Shown: positions 33,176 to 42,091 of the stretch, piece after piece
Position numbering within the stretch: position 1 is the first letter of the stretch
How the letters are laid out: the number at the start of each line of letters is the position of its first letter
Assembly: GCA_016288755.1 (NCBI GenBank)
Contig: JAEELE010000028.1
Span: forward strand, 60,071 to 124,070
Length of the DNA: 64,000 bases
Direction: 5' to 3'
From: Oscillospiraceae bacterium
GTDB taxonomy: Bacteria > Bacillota > Clostridia > Oscillospirales > Ruminococcaceae
The notes under the pieces: generated by a model
What the model was told of the DNA's origin: nothing
What the model saw: the letters and a program-made list of their open reading frames with translations, nothing else
The model's database searches: none
Made by a program: the position numbers and the translations under genes

Positions 33176-33315
33176 TGGATTTTTGCAAATTTCCCGGCGA
33201 TTTTTACGGTTTTCCGCAATATTTTTCGCCTGCGGACGGGGTTTTCGGGCAGTCTGAATTTGTCAACGAATACGCTTTGTAAACCTTCCGGACAATTATC
33301 GCAGGGAGTATATGC

Positions 33316-34287
33316 TCACAGCCGGATGCGTCTGCTGCTGCCGTTCAGAAGCCGCAGCTCGATGCCGCCGCCCGGAACCGGGACCGCATCTGTCACATAG
33401 CCCGTCTGCCCGGGAAACTGATAGCCGATGCCGCCCCTGCCGTAAAGACCCGGGCGCGGCAGATCGGTCAGCTCGAAGACCGTCTCCATCTCGGTGCAGT
33501 GGTGCTGCGCGTATGTTTCGCTGTCCTTGCTGCTGAAATCAAAATACTGCATCGCGAGGACCTTGCGCTCCTGCCCGCCGACCTTGACCCTCTGATTCAT
33601 CCATGTCGCGTCGATCTCGACCCAGCGCCCCCGCTCGGGGACATAGAGCGCCGACCATGCGTGCTCTCTGCCGCCGCCGACATGCCACGAGAAGAGCGGC
33701 TCCGCACGGTAGCCCAGCAGATGCATCGCAGTGTTGAAAAAGCCCGTCGTGCCCCAGCACATCGTCGTGCCCTCCATCAGCGCATGGCGGATGGAGTTGT
33801 TCTGATAGGTATAGTCAAAGTCGCTGACCGCCGCGATCTCCCGCACCGTGATCAGCGCGGTCTCCATCGTGCTGCGCCCCGCCGTCAGCTTCCGCAGCCG
33901 CTGCATGAACGCATCAAAGCGCGGCTTGAATGCGCGCACCTTCAATTCGTATTCATACTGGCTCAGCTTCGGCACGACCGTCATGAAGCTGACCTGCCCG
34001 CCGCGGTCGCGCACTGTGCGGGTCGTCCAACTCTGCGCACCGTCGGTCGCATGGAACAGATACGGGTGATGGTGCATGATGCGGAACAGCAGAATGGTCC
34101 AGTATTTCCTGAAATCGGGGTGATCGCGGTCGCGCAGGACCGCCATCGCCTGATCGGTGAAATGCAGCCCGCCGATGACCGTATCGCCCGAGCGCAGATA
34201 CAGCTGTGCGCGGCTCCAGTCGCCCAGATAGTTCCGCAGATTGTAGCTGAAATATGCCGCATAGGACGGCAGATGCGGTGCTGTCAT
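33316..34287 (-). CDS. Transglutaminase-like (papain-fold) domain protein
   Basis: 323 residues. The triad is visible: Cys in TTMCWGTTGFFNTAMHLLGY, His in REHAWSALYVPERGRW and Asp in VEIDATWMNQ. The N-terminal ~160 residues are helical with many aromatics and no signal peptide, suggesting a cytoplasmic or non-classically exported enzyme. The C-terminal ~80 residues are beta-rich. Peptidase-like or structural role cannot be told apart. Start ATG 34287 with GGGAGG. Confidence 0.82.
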   Translation of the reverse strand: MTAPHLPSYAAYFSYNLRNYLGDWSRAQLYLRSGDTVIGGLHFTDQAMAVLRDRDHPDFRKYWTILLFRIMHHHPYLFHATDGAQSWTTRTVRDRGGQVSFMTVVPKLSQYEYELKVRAFKPRFDAFMQRLRKLTAGRSTMETALITVREIAAVSDFDYTYQNNSIRHALMEGTTMCWGTTGFFNTAMHLLGYRAEPLFSWHVGGGREHAWSALYVPERGRWVEIDATWMNQRVKVGGQERKVLAMQYFDFSSKDSETYAQHHCTEMETVFELTDLPRPGLYGRGGIGYQFPGQTGYVTDAVPVPGGGIELRLLNGSSRRIRL

Positions 34288-34302
34288 GTTCGATCCTCCC
34301 TG

Positions 34303-34335
34303 AAAAAGCCGCGCACCGGTCATTCCGCCGGTGCG
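34303..34335 (-). terminator. Terminator between the large zinc-ribbon gene and the transglutaminase gene
   Basis: CGCACCGG pairs with CCGGTGCG, then CGGCTTTTTC on the minus strand, nine bases after the stop at 34345. Confidence 0.87.
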
Positions 34336-34344
34336 TCGGTTCCG

Positions 34345-36621
34345 TTATTCGGCCGCTTGCCTTGCATATGCAGCACGGGTGTTCAGCGCGCCGGCGTAAT
34401 CCAGCATGGCGGGCGCGCCCAGAATATAATAATCCGCGCCGACCATGATCTTATCCTCGGTCAGCGCATCGAGATTGTACGTCCAGAGCGTTCTGCCGTC
34501 CTCCTCCTCGCTGACATAATAGATATCCCGCGGGAAGGTATAGGCACTGTCCTTCTGCGGCACGGTCAGCTGCGAGACGCGCTGACGCAGATCGATGCGC
34601 GTTCCGCCGATTCCGTGGAAGAAGATCACGCTCAGCGTGCCCAGCGCGGTGTTGTCCGCATAGTCTGCGATGCAGAGCAGACAGTTGTGCACGCGGTCAT
34701 AGCGGATGCTTGAGAGCTGCACATTCCGCGCGAGCCGGTTGCCGAACACGGAGATGCTGACAAGCCCCGGAGAGCCCGCCTCGGCGATGAGCGTCGCGGG
34801 GACATCCCGCGTGCTGAGAACGCCGTTCCAGAATTCCTGCGTATCCAGCTGCCTGAGCAGTACAATGTCCGGACCCGTCACGCTGTCCGCACCGACCTGT
34901 GATGCGCCGGGGACATTGCCCTGCACAATGTAGCTGCTCCAAACTGTAATGTTCATATCCCCGTCCGCGATCTCGGCTTCCAGACCCGGCTCGCCGTCCG
35001 TGAAGCGGATGTTTTTGATCACGGCATCGCCCTGCTCACCAAAGTCGAACGCATCCCATGTGATATTGCAGAGCCTGCCGCGGTTGACCAGCCTGCAGTC
35101 CGTCAGGAACGTATTGTCAGCACTTTCCTTGCAGAGCAGGATCATCGGGTAATCTGTTGCAAAGGTCAGATTCCATTCATCCGCCTCAAATGCAAGCTGA
35201 CTCACCCCCCTCGTGTCTGAATCGAAGAACATCCATTCCTTTTTGCCGGAATCAAACGATGTGTAATAGCAGCTGCCGTCGGGATACACGATGAAACTGA
35301 ACTCATCCGACAACACGTTATCCCATGCGAGCCCCGTGAATTCTGTCGAATCTCCTTTCAGCTGCATGGCACAGAAGCCCGAAAAGCTCTCGTCATCCTG
35401 ACCTTTTTCCGGATCACCCGCAACAATAAAGACCCGTTCCGGAGTCTGCGCGTGGTGCTTCAGCTGCGTCACATCCGATTGCACCAGCGATAACCGGTTG
35501 AAACCGCTGTTGGTATCGATTGAATACAGGGCATTGTTTATGGCGCCGCCGGATTCCTCGCTCTCATTGCCGGTCCAGAAATACAGTATGCCGTTCGGCG
35601 TCTTCGGCGCCCAGACCTCGCGTACATCCATGCTGACCTCAAACGTATCGCCCTGCACATAGCGGACGCTCAGGCTTTTTGTACCGAGATAGGTGCGCGA
35701 CTGATACGCAACAGCCATGCCGCCTTCATCCGTCACCCAGTAGTCGCCGAAGATCGGTTCACCGTGCGTGAGATCCTCCAGCGTGATGCCGTGCTGCCCG
35801 AAATCGATACAGTTGAGCAGATAGCCGCCCTCCTCCAGCGATTGGCCGTCAGTCTGACAGGGGGTCGGGTAGAAGAGACGGTTCCCCTTCACGGTCATGC
35901 GGGTGTGCGCCGCAAAGAAGGACTGCGCCTCGGTGAGCGCATACTGCCGTGCAGACTCCACAGACATGCTGGAACCGTTCAGGCTGTAGCCGATCTGGTC
36001 GCCCAGCTCGATCTCCGCTCCGTTCAGAACGACATACGGCTGGCTGCCCCGGAAATAGCAGACGGGCTCCCCCGTCCCGACCCCGATGGGGTCAACGGTG
36101 CTGACGGTCGGCGTCCGGCTCGAATCGGCATCGGGGTCGAGCTTTTTGCTGAAGCCCTTTGCACACCAGATCAGCAGCCCGCCGACCGCAGCGATCGCTG
36201 CGATGCGGAGCAAGCGCTTTCTGACAGGAACCTGCTGCTTCTGCGCCTCCCCGTCTGCTTCGTCCTCCGGAAAGACGTCGTCCGCGGAGATTTCCCCCTC
36301 CGCCTGTGCGGCGCGGCGGCTGGCAGAGCGGCGCTCGGTCTCCTGCTGTGACGCCTCCGCGAAGGGGTCGTCGGAAGCGGATTTGTCTGTGCGCGGCTCA
36401 GGGGCTGCATCGCCGCCCCCTGCCGGATGCTCCGTGCGGCGTTTTTGGGCGCGGTAGGCGGCGCGGCGCTGTTCCTCCTGCCGAGATGCCTCCGCAAAAA
36501 GGTCATCTGCCGGTGCTTCCTCCCCGGGGAGCGCGGGTTCCGCGGTCAGCCGCTCCCCGCAAGCCGGACAGAGCTCAATGCCGTCCGACATGGATGCACC
36601 GCAGTGCGGACACTGTTTCAT
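34345..36621 (-). CDS. Large zinc-ribbon membrane protein with extracellular beta-rich domain
   Basis: 758 residues. N-terminal zinc ribbon (CPHCGASMSDGIELCPACG), then a charged region with the related motifs DDLFAEASRQEE, DDPFAEASQQET and DDVFPEDE, one transmembrane helix at about 138-156, and ~600 extracellular residues. The latter contain repeated blocks of the type YFWTGNE, FAMQLKGDSTEF and FIVYPDGSCYYTSFDSG, suggesting a DUF5050-like beta-propeller; no enzyme motif. The track ORF extends upstream beyond the promoter. Function unknown; might sense extracellular ligand and signal inward. Confidence 0.8.
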   Translation of the reverse strand: MKQCPHCGASMSDGIELCPACGERLTAEPALPGEEAPADDLFAEASRQEEQRRAAYRAQKRRTEHPAGGGDAAPEPRTDKSASDDPFAEASQQETERRSASRRAAQAEGEISADDVFPEDEADGEAQKQQVPVRKRLLRIAAIAAVGGLLIWCAKGFSKKLDPDADSSRTPTVSTVDPIGVGTGEPVCYFRGSQPYVVLNGAEIELGDQIGYSLNGSSMSVESARQYALTEAQSFFAAHTRMTVKGNRLFYPTPCQTDGQSLEEGGYLLNCIDFGQHGITLEDLTHGEPIFGDYWVTDEGGMAVAYQSRTYLGTKSLSVRYVQGDTFEVSMDVREVWAPKTPNGILYFWTGNESEESGGAINNALYSIDTNSGFNRLSLVQSDVTQLKHHAQTPERVFIVAGDPEKGQDDESFSGFCAMQLKGDSTEFTGLAWDNVLSDEFSFIVYPDGSCYYTSFDSGKKEWMFFDSDTRGVSQLAFEADEWNLTFATDYPMILLCKESADNTFLTDCRLVNRGRLCNITWDAFDFGEQGDAVIKNIRFTDGEPGLEAEIADGDMNITVWSSYIVQGNVPGASQVGADSVTGPDIVLLRQLDTQEFWNGVLSTRDVPATLIAEAGSPGLVSISVFGNRLARNVQLSSIRYDRVHNCLLCIADYADNTALGTLSVIFFHGIGGTRIDLRQRVSQLTVPQKDSAYTFPRDIYYVSEEEDGRTLWTYNLDALTEDKIMVGADYYILGAPAMLDYAGALNTRAAYARQAAE

Positions 36622-36695
36622 ACTGTTCCTCCCGATCTGTCGTAATACTGCATCAAATAGTGAAATGCTGTGCAGCATGATTGCTTTGCGCTCCT

Positions 36696-36724
36696 ATTAT
36701 AGCATATTCCGCCGAAAAGTGCAA
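36696..36724 (-). promoter_or_regulatory. Promoter of the large zinc-ribbon gene, TTGCAC-17-TATAAT
   Basis: On the minus strand TTGCAC, 17-bp spacer ending ATGC and TATAAT. It is an inverted near-copy of the divergent promoter at 36844-36872. Confidence 0.87.
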
Positions 36725-36728
36725 GAAG

Positions 36729-36800
36729 AAGTGAGAAATGAGGAGGGAGCAGGGAGCAGGGAGGAAGTAGGAGGGAGGAGTGAAGAGTTGTTCCGCTGCC
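36729..36800. repeat. Purine-rich intergenic repeat, copy 2
   Basis: GGGAGCAGGGAGCAGGGAGG, further GGGAGG runs, GGAGTGAAGAG and GTTGTTCCG, in the same order as 12666-12730. GAGTGAAG and CTTCACTC flank GTTGTTCCG as an inverted pair. It sits between two divergent promoters. Confidence 0.7.
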
Positions 36801-36843
36801 TTCACTCTTCTTTATTATTCTTTTCGCGAAGCGCTTTTTCTTC

Positions 36844-36872
36844 TTGCACTTTTGCGGAGAATGTGGTATAAT
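36844..36872 (+). promoter_or_regulatory. Promoter of DUF5662-U32 operon, TTGCAC-17-TATAAT
   Basis: TTGCAC at 36844, spacer ending GAATGTGG (extended -10), TATAAT at 36867-36872. It rules out the track starts upstream of 36879. Confidence 0.88.
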
Positions 36873-36903
36873 GGAGCAAACGACTGTTGAGGAGGCATTC
36901 GCC

Positions 36904-37428
36904 ATGCACCCGATCGCACATCTGCGCACCGTGCTGCGGCACCGGCATCAGGTGATGCTCCACTGCATCCGCGCCGGCATTCCGCTGCAGGGTCTGCTGC
37001 ACGATCTCTCCAAATTCTCCCCGACCGAGTTCATCCCCGGGGCACTCTATTTTCAGGGCAACCGCAGTCCCAATGAGGCGGAGCGCGAGCATCAGGGCTA
37101 TTCCGCCGCTTGGATGCACCACAAGGGCAGGAACCGCCATCATTTTGAATACTGGTCGGACTATAATCCCAAGACACGGCGCTATGAGCCCGTGCCCATG
37201 CCGACGCGCTATCTGATCGAAATGTTCTGCGACCGCGTCGCCGCCAGCAAAATCTACCGCGGCGCCGATTACAGGCAGACCGACCCGCTCAAATATTTTG
37301 AGAGCGGGCTTGAGCGTGGCAGACCGATCCATCCGAAAACCGCAAAGCAGCTGCACTTTCTGCTGAAAATGCTCGCGGAGAAGGGCGAGGCAAAAACCTT
37401 CGCCTACATCCGCAGGCTGGAAAAATAA
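36904..37428 (+). CDS. DUF5662 family protein
   Basis: 174 residues. The track starts at 36844, but that codon and the next Met (36871) lie upstream of the expected transcript start; ATG 36904 has GAGGAGG upstream. Conserved His and Asp residues (HRHQVMLHC, LLHDLSKFSPTEF, HHKGRNRHHFEYW) resemble an HD-like metal site typical of DUF5662. Biochemical activity unknown. Followed after 16 bases by the U32-like gene. Confidence 0.85.
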   Translation: MHPIAHLRTVLRHRHQVMLHCIRAGIPLQGLLHDLSKFSPTEFIPGALYFQGNRSPNEAEREHQGYSAAWMHHKGRNRHHFEYWSDYNPKTRRYEPVPMPTRYLIEMFCDRVAASKIYRGADYRQTDPLKYFESGLERGRPIHPKTAKQLHFLLKMLAEKGEAKTFAYIRRLEK

Positions 37429-37444
37429 CAGGGGGAACACTATT

Positions 37445-38377
37445 ATGTCAGTCAAATTCCACATTCCCGGGCTCGCGCGCAGCTTCAACCTCAATATGGT
37501 GCTGCTCATGATGATGCACGAATTTCCCGAGCAGTTCCGCGAGGATGTCTCGATCGGCTCCTTCTGGGGCGAATTCCCGTCCTCGGTCTGGAACGGCGGC
37601 ATCCGCAGTGCGGCAGGCTTCAGCGAGGAGGATGTCTCCTATGTCATCAGCGAGCTCAACGGGCGCGGCATCGCCGTGCGCTACACCTTTACCAATGTGC
37701 TCACCAATCAGAGCCACCTGACCGACCGCTGGTGCAATCGCTGCATGAAGCTCGCGGACACGCCCGACGCCAAAAACGGCGTGATCGTCGCCTCGCCGGT
37801 GCTCGAAAAGCATCTGCGCGCGAAGTATCCGCATTTTCAGTATATCTCCTCCGATGCCAAGCAGATCACCGATTTCGACGCACTCTGCGCAGAGCTTGAG
37901 CAGTATGACAGCGTGCTGATCGACTACAGCCTCAACAGCGATACCGAGCTGCTCGCCAAACTGCCGCACAAGGAGCGCGCAGAGCTGCTCGTCAACTGTG
38001 TCTGCCCGCCGGACTGCCCGCGCAGAAGAGCACATATCCAGTACCTCGGCAGAACGCAGATCGCCTATACACAGCATGTCAGCCGGTTCGGTCTGAAGGC
38101 TGCCTTCCACAATCCCGAGTCGTTCCAGTGTCCGTATCTCGACAGGACCTACTATCAGAATACCGACAACCCGACGCTGCTGACGCCCGGGAAGGTCTTT
38201 GAGACGCTCGTGCCGATGGGCTTTGAGAATTTCCGCATCGAGGGCAGATGGTCCTCGCCGCTGAGCGTCATGGACACCTATCTCACTTACCTCGCAAAGC
38301 CAGAATACCGCGATCAGCTCCGGCTGACCTATCTGCTCAATCTCGAGCAGAACGGCATCCTCAGATTCGAGGGCTGA
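37445..38377 (+). CDS. U32-peptidase-like TIM-barrel protein (paralogue A)
   Basis: 310 residues. Clear paralogue of the protein at 61524-62468: both have FHIP, VWNGG, RYTFTN, FCNR/WCNR, VIVASPVLE, a CPPDCPRR-type Cys cluster, CPY and a terminal barrel strand. The pattern resembles U32/YhbU-like proteins that use cysteines to hold Fe-S or zinc and act in RNA or cofactor hydroxylation, but the sequence is distant and I cannot assign a reaction. No signal peptide; probably cytoplasmic. A terminator follows. Confidence 0.72.
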   Translation: MSVKFHIPGLARSFNLNMVLLMMMHEFPEQFREDVSIGSFWGEFPSSVWNGGIRSAAGFSEEDVSYVISELNGRGIAVRYTFTNVLTNQSHLTDRWCNRCMKLADTPDAKNGVIVASPVLEKHLRAKYPHFQYISSDAKQITDFDALCAELEQYDSVLIDYSLNSDTELLAKLPHKERAELLVNCVCPPDCPRRRAHIQYLGRTQIAYTQHVSRFGLKAAFHNPESFQCPYLDRTYYQNTDNPTLLTPGKVFETLVPMGFENFRIEGRWSSPLSVMDTYLTYLAKPEYRDQLRLTYLLNLEQNGILRFEG

Positions 38378-38427
38378 CGGCAGCGGCTTTGCCCCGGCAG
38401 TCTGCACCGATCAACAGAGCAAGGACA

Positions 38428-38459
38428 ACGGAGTCCCCGGTCAAAGGGGGCTCCGTTTT
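38428..38459 (+). terminator. Terminator after the U32-like gene A
   Basis: ACGGAGtCCCC pairs with GGGGgCTCCGT followed by TTTTG. Confidence 0.88.
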
Positions 38460-38510
38460 GCGCCTGCGGCAGACGATGCGAAAGAAATATGACAATTTGC
38501 GGGTTTTTCC

Positions 38511-38539
38511 TTGACATTTTTCCGCAAAGGGAGTATAAT
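38511..38539 (+). promoter_or_regulatory. Promoter of the V-ATPase operon, TTGACA-17-TATAAT
   Basis: Perfect consensus hexamers with a 17-bp spacer (T-rich start, CCGC in the middle). It lies 178 bases before the first start codon. Confidence 0.92.
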
Positions 38540-38545
38540 GAAATG

Positions 38546-38716
38546 TAAATATTCTCGGGGTTTGTGCATTTTTCCGATATTTCGCGGTCTTTTCTGCGGG
38601 TTTGCGCGGCTGCGGCGCCGTTTCCGGCACAAAAGCAGCGCGCGATTATCAGCACATTTCGGCAAACTGCACAAATAACAGAAAAATCCTGTCTCCGTCA
38701 GAAGGGAGTGTGGCTT
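38546..38716 (+). promoter_or_regulatory. Long 5' leader of the V-ATPase operon
   Basis: About 170 untranslated bases containing GC-rich inverted segments (GCGGCTGCGGCGCCG) and U-rich tracts. I recognise no riboswitch class. It is part of the 339-base gene-free stretch 38378-38716, which otherwise holds the preceding terminator and the promoter. Confidence 0.5.
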
Positions 38717-39037
38717 ATGGATCAGACCATCCGCGAAATCGTGCAGCTCGACGCGCGGATCGAGGAGCGGCTCGCCGCCGCACAGGCACAGTATGAGCAG
38801 CAGATCAGCGAGACCAGAGCGCGCTGTGCCGCGATCGCTGAGGCGTCGGAGCGGCAGATTCGCGACACCGTTTTTGAATATGAGGAGCAGGCGAGAGAAG
38901 CCTGTGAGGCAAAGCTCACCGAGCTCCGCGCAGACTTTGACCGCAAGGGCGACGCGATGACCAGACAGTTTGAGACGCAGCGTGCAGAGCTCCTTGAGGT
39001 GCTCTTCCGCGATACGCTTGCCGACGCGGAGGCTTGA
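38717..39037 (+). CDS. V-type ATPase peripheral-stalk subunit (G/H-like, NtpF position)
   Basis: 106 residues, Ala/Glu/Arg/Gln-rich and almost wholly alpha-helical coiled coil (LAAAQAQYEQQISETRARCA...). First gene of the operon with GAAGGGAG upstream. By length and position it should pair with subunit E in the stator stalk. The track ORF begins in the untranslated leader. Overlaps or abuts the next gene. Confidence 0.82.
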   Translation: MDQTIREIVQLDARIEERLAAAQAQYEQQISETRARCAAIAEASERQIRDTVFEYEEQAREACEAKLTELRADFDRKGDAMTRQFETQRAELLEVLFRDTLADAEA

Positions 39038-39042
39038 CCGCC

Positions 39043-40089
39043 ATGCCGAAGAATTACCGCGCGACGGCTGCCTCTATCCGCACCGCCTACGGGCACCGGC
39101 TGCGTCCCGCGGATTACCGCGCACTGACTGCGCTGCACTCCGTGCCCGAGGTCGTTGCCTATCTCAAGGAGACGCCCGCTTACAGCGAGGTGCTCAGCGG
39201 TCTGGAGCCGTCCTTCACCCACCGCGGCTATGTCGAAATGCTGCTCAGGCGCCAGCTGTTCACACAGTGCATCCACTTCTGCGGCATGGAGCAGCTGCGA
39301 AAGGCGCCGTTTTTCCGCTTCTTCCTCTATGAATACGAGATCCGCGAGCTGTTCCGGGCGATCCGGCTCGGTCCGCAGGGCTATATCTCCGCGATGGACA
39401 CATGGCTCGCACCCTATCTGGTCTTCTCGCAGGAGCAGCTCGCCAGAGCCGAAACGCACGAGGATATCATCAATGTCTGCGCGCACACGATGTATGCGCC
39501 GATCCTGCGGAAATATCTCGGGGATCCGGCGGAGCCGGTCAACTATACCGAGCTGGAGATCGCTCTGCGCGCCTGCTGCCTCTCCCAGATCCTGAAGGAG
39601 GCGGAGAGCTCCCTCAAGGGAAGCGACCTCGACGCGCTCCGTGAGCTGATTGGCGAGCAGGTCGACCTGATCAACCTCATCAACGCCTACCGCCTGAAAA
39701 GCGTCTTTCACACCGACCGCGACACGCTGCGCAGCATGATGCTGCCGATCCCCGGCAAGCTGCCGCGGCGCATGCTCGAGCAGCTCTACGACGCGCCCGA
39801 CCTCGCCGCCTTCGACAGTCTGCTGAGCGGCACGCGCTACGGCAGACTGATGGACGATCTGCCCGACACGCCCGATTCCATGCGCGTCGAGCTCGCCTTC
39901 ACGACGCTCCGCGGACGCACCGCGCGTGCAAAGCTGCATTTCTCCGGGCATGCGGCGGTCAGCATGTATGCCTACCATATCCTCAGCCGCATCGAGATCG
40001 ACAATCTCATCACGATCATCGAGGGCATCCGCTACAAAAAGCCGGTGTCCGATATCCAGTCGCTCCTTGTCATCACGGAGCCGTTATAA
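39043..40089 (+). CDS. ntpC: V-type ATPase subunit C/d (V0D/AC39 family)
   Basis: 348 residues, mostly helical, with repeated three-lobed V0D/AC39 features (YLKETPAYSEVL, YEYEIRELFRAIRLGPQGY, DLINLINAYRLKSVFH). It couples the rotor stem to the membrane c-ring. I prefer ATG 39043, ten bases after GGAGG, over the TTG at 39034. Lies unusually early in the operon, before the large I subunit. Confidence 0.88.
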   Translation: MPKNYRATAASIRTAYGHRLRPADYRALTALHSVPEVVAYLKETPAYSEVLSGLEPSFTHRGYVEMLLRRQLFTQCIHFCGMEQLRKAPFFRFFLYEYEIRELFRAIRLGPQGYISAMDTWLAPYLVFSQEQLARAETHEDIINVCAHTMYAPILRKYLGDPAEPVNYTELEIALRACCLSQILKEAESSLKGSDLDALRELIGEQVDLINLINAYRLKSVFHTDRDTLRSMMLPIPGKLPRRMLEQLYDAPDLAAFDSLLSGTRYGRLMDDLPDTPDSMRVELAFTTLRGRTARAKLHFSGHAAVSMYAYHILSRIEIDNLITIIEGIRYKKPVSDIQSLLVITEPL

Positions 40090-40103
40090 TTGGAGGTGTT
40101 CAC

Positions 40104-42068
40104 TTGTCCATTGAAAAGCTGGAGCTGGTCAGCATTGTCGGACCGCTGCCGCAGCTCGATGAGGCGATCATCGCCTGTCTGCAGAGCGGCGTGTTCCACA
40201 TTGAGCATGCGGGCAGGCTGCTCGGGACGCCGGAGGATTCCCCCGGCACGGACAGAGCAGAGCAGAATCCCTTCGCGGAGCCGCTGAAGCGCCTGACAGA
40301 GCTCGATCTGCGGCAGATCCCGCCGGATACGGGGTCCGAACCGCTGCCCGGGGAATTCACGCCCGAGCAGATCACTTCGGAGACCGACCGCATTGCCAGA
40401 TCGCTGCGGGATGTGCACGAGCAGCTCACTCAGACCCGCAGGCAGATCGCGGACTGCGAAAATGCCGCGATCCATCTCAAGCACCTGCAGAGCTCCGAGA
40501 TCGACCTCGGCGAGCTGACGCACTGCAGGCACATTCTCTCGCGCTTCGGGCGCATGCCGGAGGAAAATCTGCAGAAGCTCGCCTTCTACAGCGATGAGAG
40601 CTTCATCTTTCAGGCGTATTACACCGCGCATGAATATGTCTGGGGCTTCTACTTCGCCGAGCGCGACCGCATCCCTGCCGTCGACGCGATCATGAAGGGG
40701 CTGCTCTTTGAGGAATTCACGCTGCCGGAGAATATCAGCGGCACGCCCGAGCAGGTCATGGCAGAGCTGCAGATCCGCCTGACCGAGCAAAAATCCGCGC
40801 TTGAGAAGCTCGAGCAGGAGGAGCACCGCATCTACGAGGCTGAGGGACCGCTGCTCGGCAGGATGTACCGGTTCGCCAAATATCAGAGCGAGGTCTGGCG
40901 GCTGCGGTCGCAGTGCATCCTCATGCACGACAAATTCAACCTGATGGGCTATGTGCCGGTTTCAGAAAAGGAGACCTTCCGCAGGCTGATCGACCGCGTC
41001 AGCGACCTTGCCGTCAGCTACGAGGAGCCGTGGGAGAATTCCAAGGTGCAGCCGCCCGTGCGCATGAAGAACGGCTGGTTCACCAGACCCTTCGGCATGT
41101 TCGTCGAGATGTACGGGCTGCCCAATTACCGCGGCTACAACCCGACAACGCTGATGGCGCTCACCTATACGCTGCTCTTCGGCATCATGTTCGGCGATCT
41201 GGGGCAGGGCATCGTGCTCGCACTGATCGGACTGTACCTCGAGCACAAAAAGAAGATCACGCTCGGCGGCATCATGGCGCGCATCGGCATCTCCTCGGCG
41301 GTCTTCGGAGCGCTTTACGGCTCGGTGTTCGGCTTCGAGGACCTGCTCGACCCGGTCTATGAATCGCTCGGCATCCGCCTGCTGCCGCTGCACGCAATGG
41401 AGAACACGAATCTGTTCATCTTCGGTGCGGTCGGCATCGGCGCCGCGATCATTCTTATTTCCATTCTTGTCAATATCTGCGTGCGGCTGCGGCAGCACAA
41501 TTACGAGGAGGCGGTCTTCGGCAACAACGGGCTCGCCGGGCTGGTCTTCTTCAGTGCGCTGCTGCTGATCGTGCTGAGCATCATCACCGGCAACATGCTG
41601 CTGCCCAAGGGGGCACTGATCGCGCTGGCGGTCGTACCGCTCGTGCTGATGTTCTTCCGCGAGCCGCTCGGGCACTGGATGGCACACAAGCATTACGAGA
41701 TGCCGGCGATCGGGGATTTCATCGCGTCGAATTTCTTCGAGTGCTTTGAATTTCTGCTGGGCTATGCGACCAATACGCTGTCGTTTATCCGTGTCGGCGG
41801 ATTTGTCTTCTCACACGCGGGACTGATGAGCGTCGTGCTCCTGCTCTCGGAGATGATCGGCGGCGACGGCAGATCGTGGCTCACGATCATCATCGGCAAT
41901 GCCTTTGTCATGGGCCTCGAGGGTCTGATCGTCGGCATTCAGGTGCTGCGTCTGGAATTCTACGAGGTATTCTCGCGCTGCTACGACGGAGACGGACAGC
42001 CGTTCACGCCGATCTCCGTACAGTTTGATGAGCTGACCGGTCTGAGCGATGCCCGGTCTCATAAATAA
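40104..42068 (+). CDS. ntpI: V-type ATPase subunit I/a (membrane stator)
   Basis: 654 residues. TTG start with perfect GGAGGTG five bases upstream. N-terminal ~330 residues are soluble and coiled-coil rich; the C-terminal half has about seven or eight transmembrane helices beginning near NYRGYNPTTLMALTYTLLFGIMFGDLGQG, and includes the essential-Arg helix region RVGGFVFSHAGLMS. Forms the ion half-channels against the c-ring. Final ~20 residues are cytosolic. Confidence 0.93.
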   Translation: MSIEKLELVSIVGPLPQLDEAIIACLQSGVFHIEHAGRLLGTPEDSPGTDRAEQNPFAEPLKRLTELDLRQIPPDTGSEPLPGEFTPEQITSETDRIARSLRDVHEQLTQTRRQIADCENAAIHLKHLQSSEIDLGELTHCRHILSRFGRMPEENLQKLAFYSDESFIFQAYYTAHEYVWGFYFAERDRIPAVDAIMKGLLFEEFTLPENISGTPEQVMAELQIRLTEQKSALEKLEQEEHRIYEAEGPLLGRMYRFAKYQSEVWRLRSQCILMHDKFNLMGYVPVSEKETFRRLIDRVSDLAVSYEEPWENSKVQPPVRMKNGWFTRPFGMFVEMYGLPNYRGYNPTTLMALTYTLLFGIMFGDLGQGIVLALIGLYLEHKKKITLGGIMARIGISSAVFGALYGSVFGFEDLLDPVYESLGIRLLPLHAMENTNLFIFGAVGIGAAIILISILVNICVRLRQHNYEEAVFGNNGLAGLVFFSALLLIVLSIITGNMLLPKGALIALAVVPLVLMFFREPLGHWMAHKHYEMPAIGDFIASNFFECFEFLLGYATNTLSFIRVGGFVFSHAGLMSVVLLLSEMIGGDGRSWLTIIIGNAFVMGLEGLIVGIQVLRLEFYEVFSRCYDGDGQPFTPISVQFDELTGLSDARSHK

Positions 42069-42091
42069 ACCGAATACAGGAGGAAACCACC

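Noticed and set aside
33241-33315. Possible minus-strand promoter (TTGACA near 33265) between transglutaminase and hpt
   Set aside because: No -10 element at 16-18 bases; it lies downstream of the transglutaminase stop with hpt's promoter further right.
38564-38716. Extended N terminus of the first V-ATPase subunit
   Set aside because: Poor composition, no ribosome site, and it lies in the leader; ATG 38717 with GAAGGGAG gives a normal stalk subunit.
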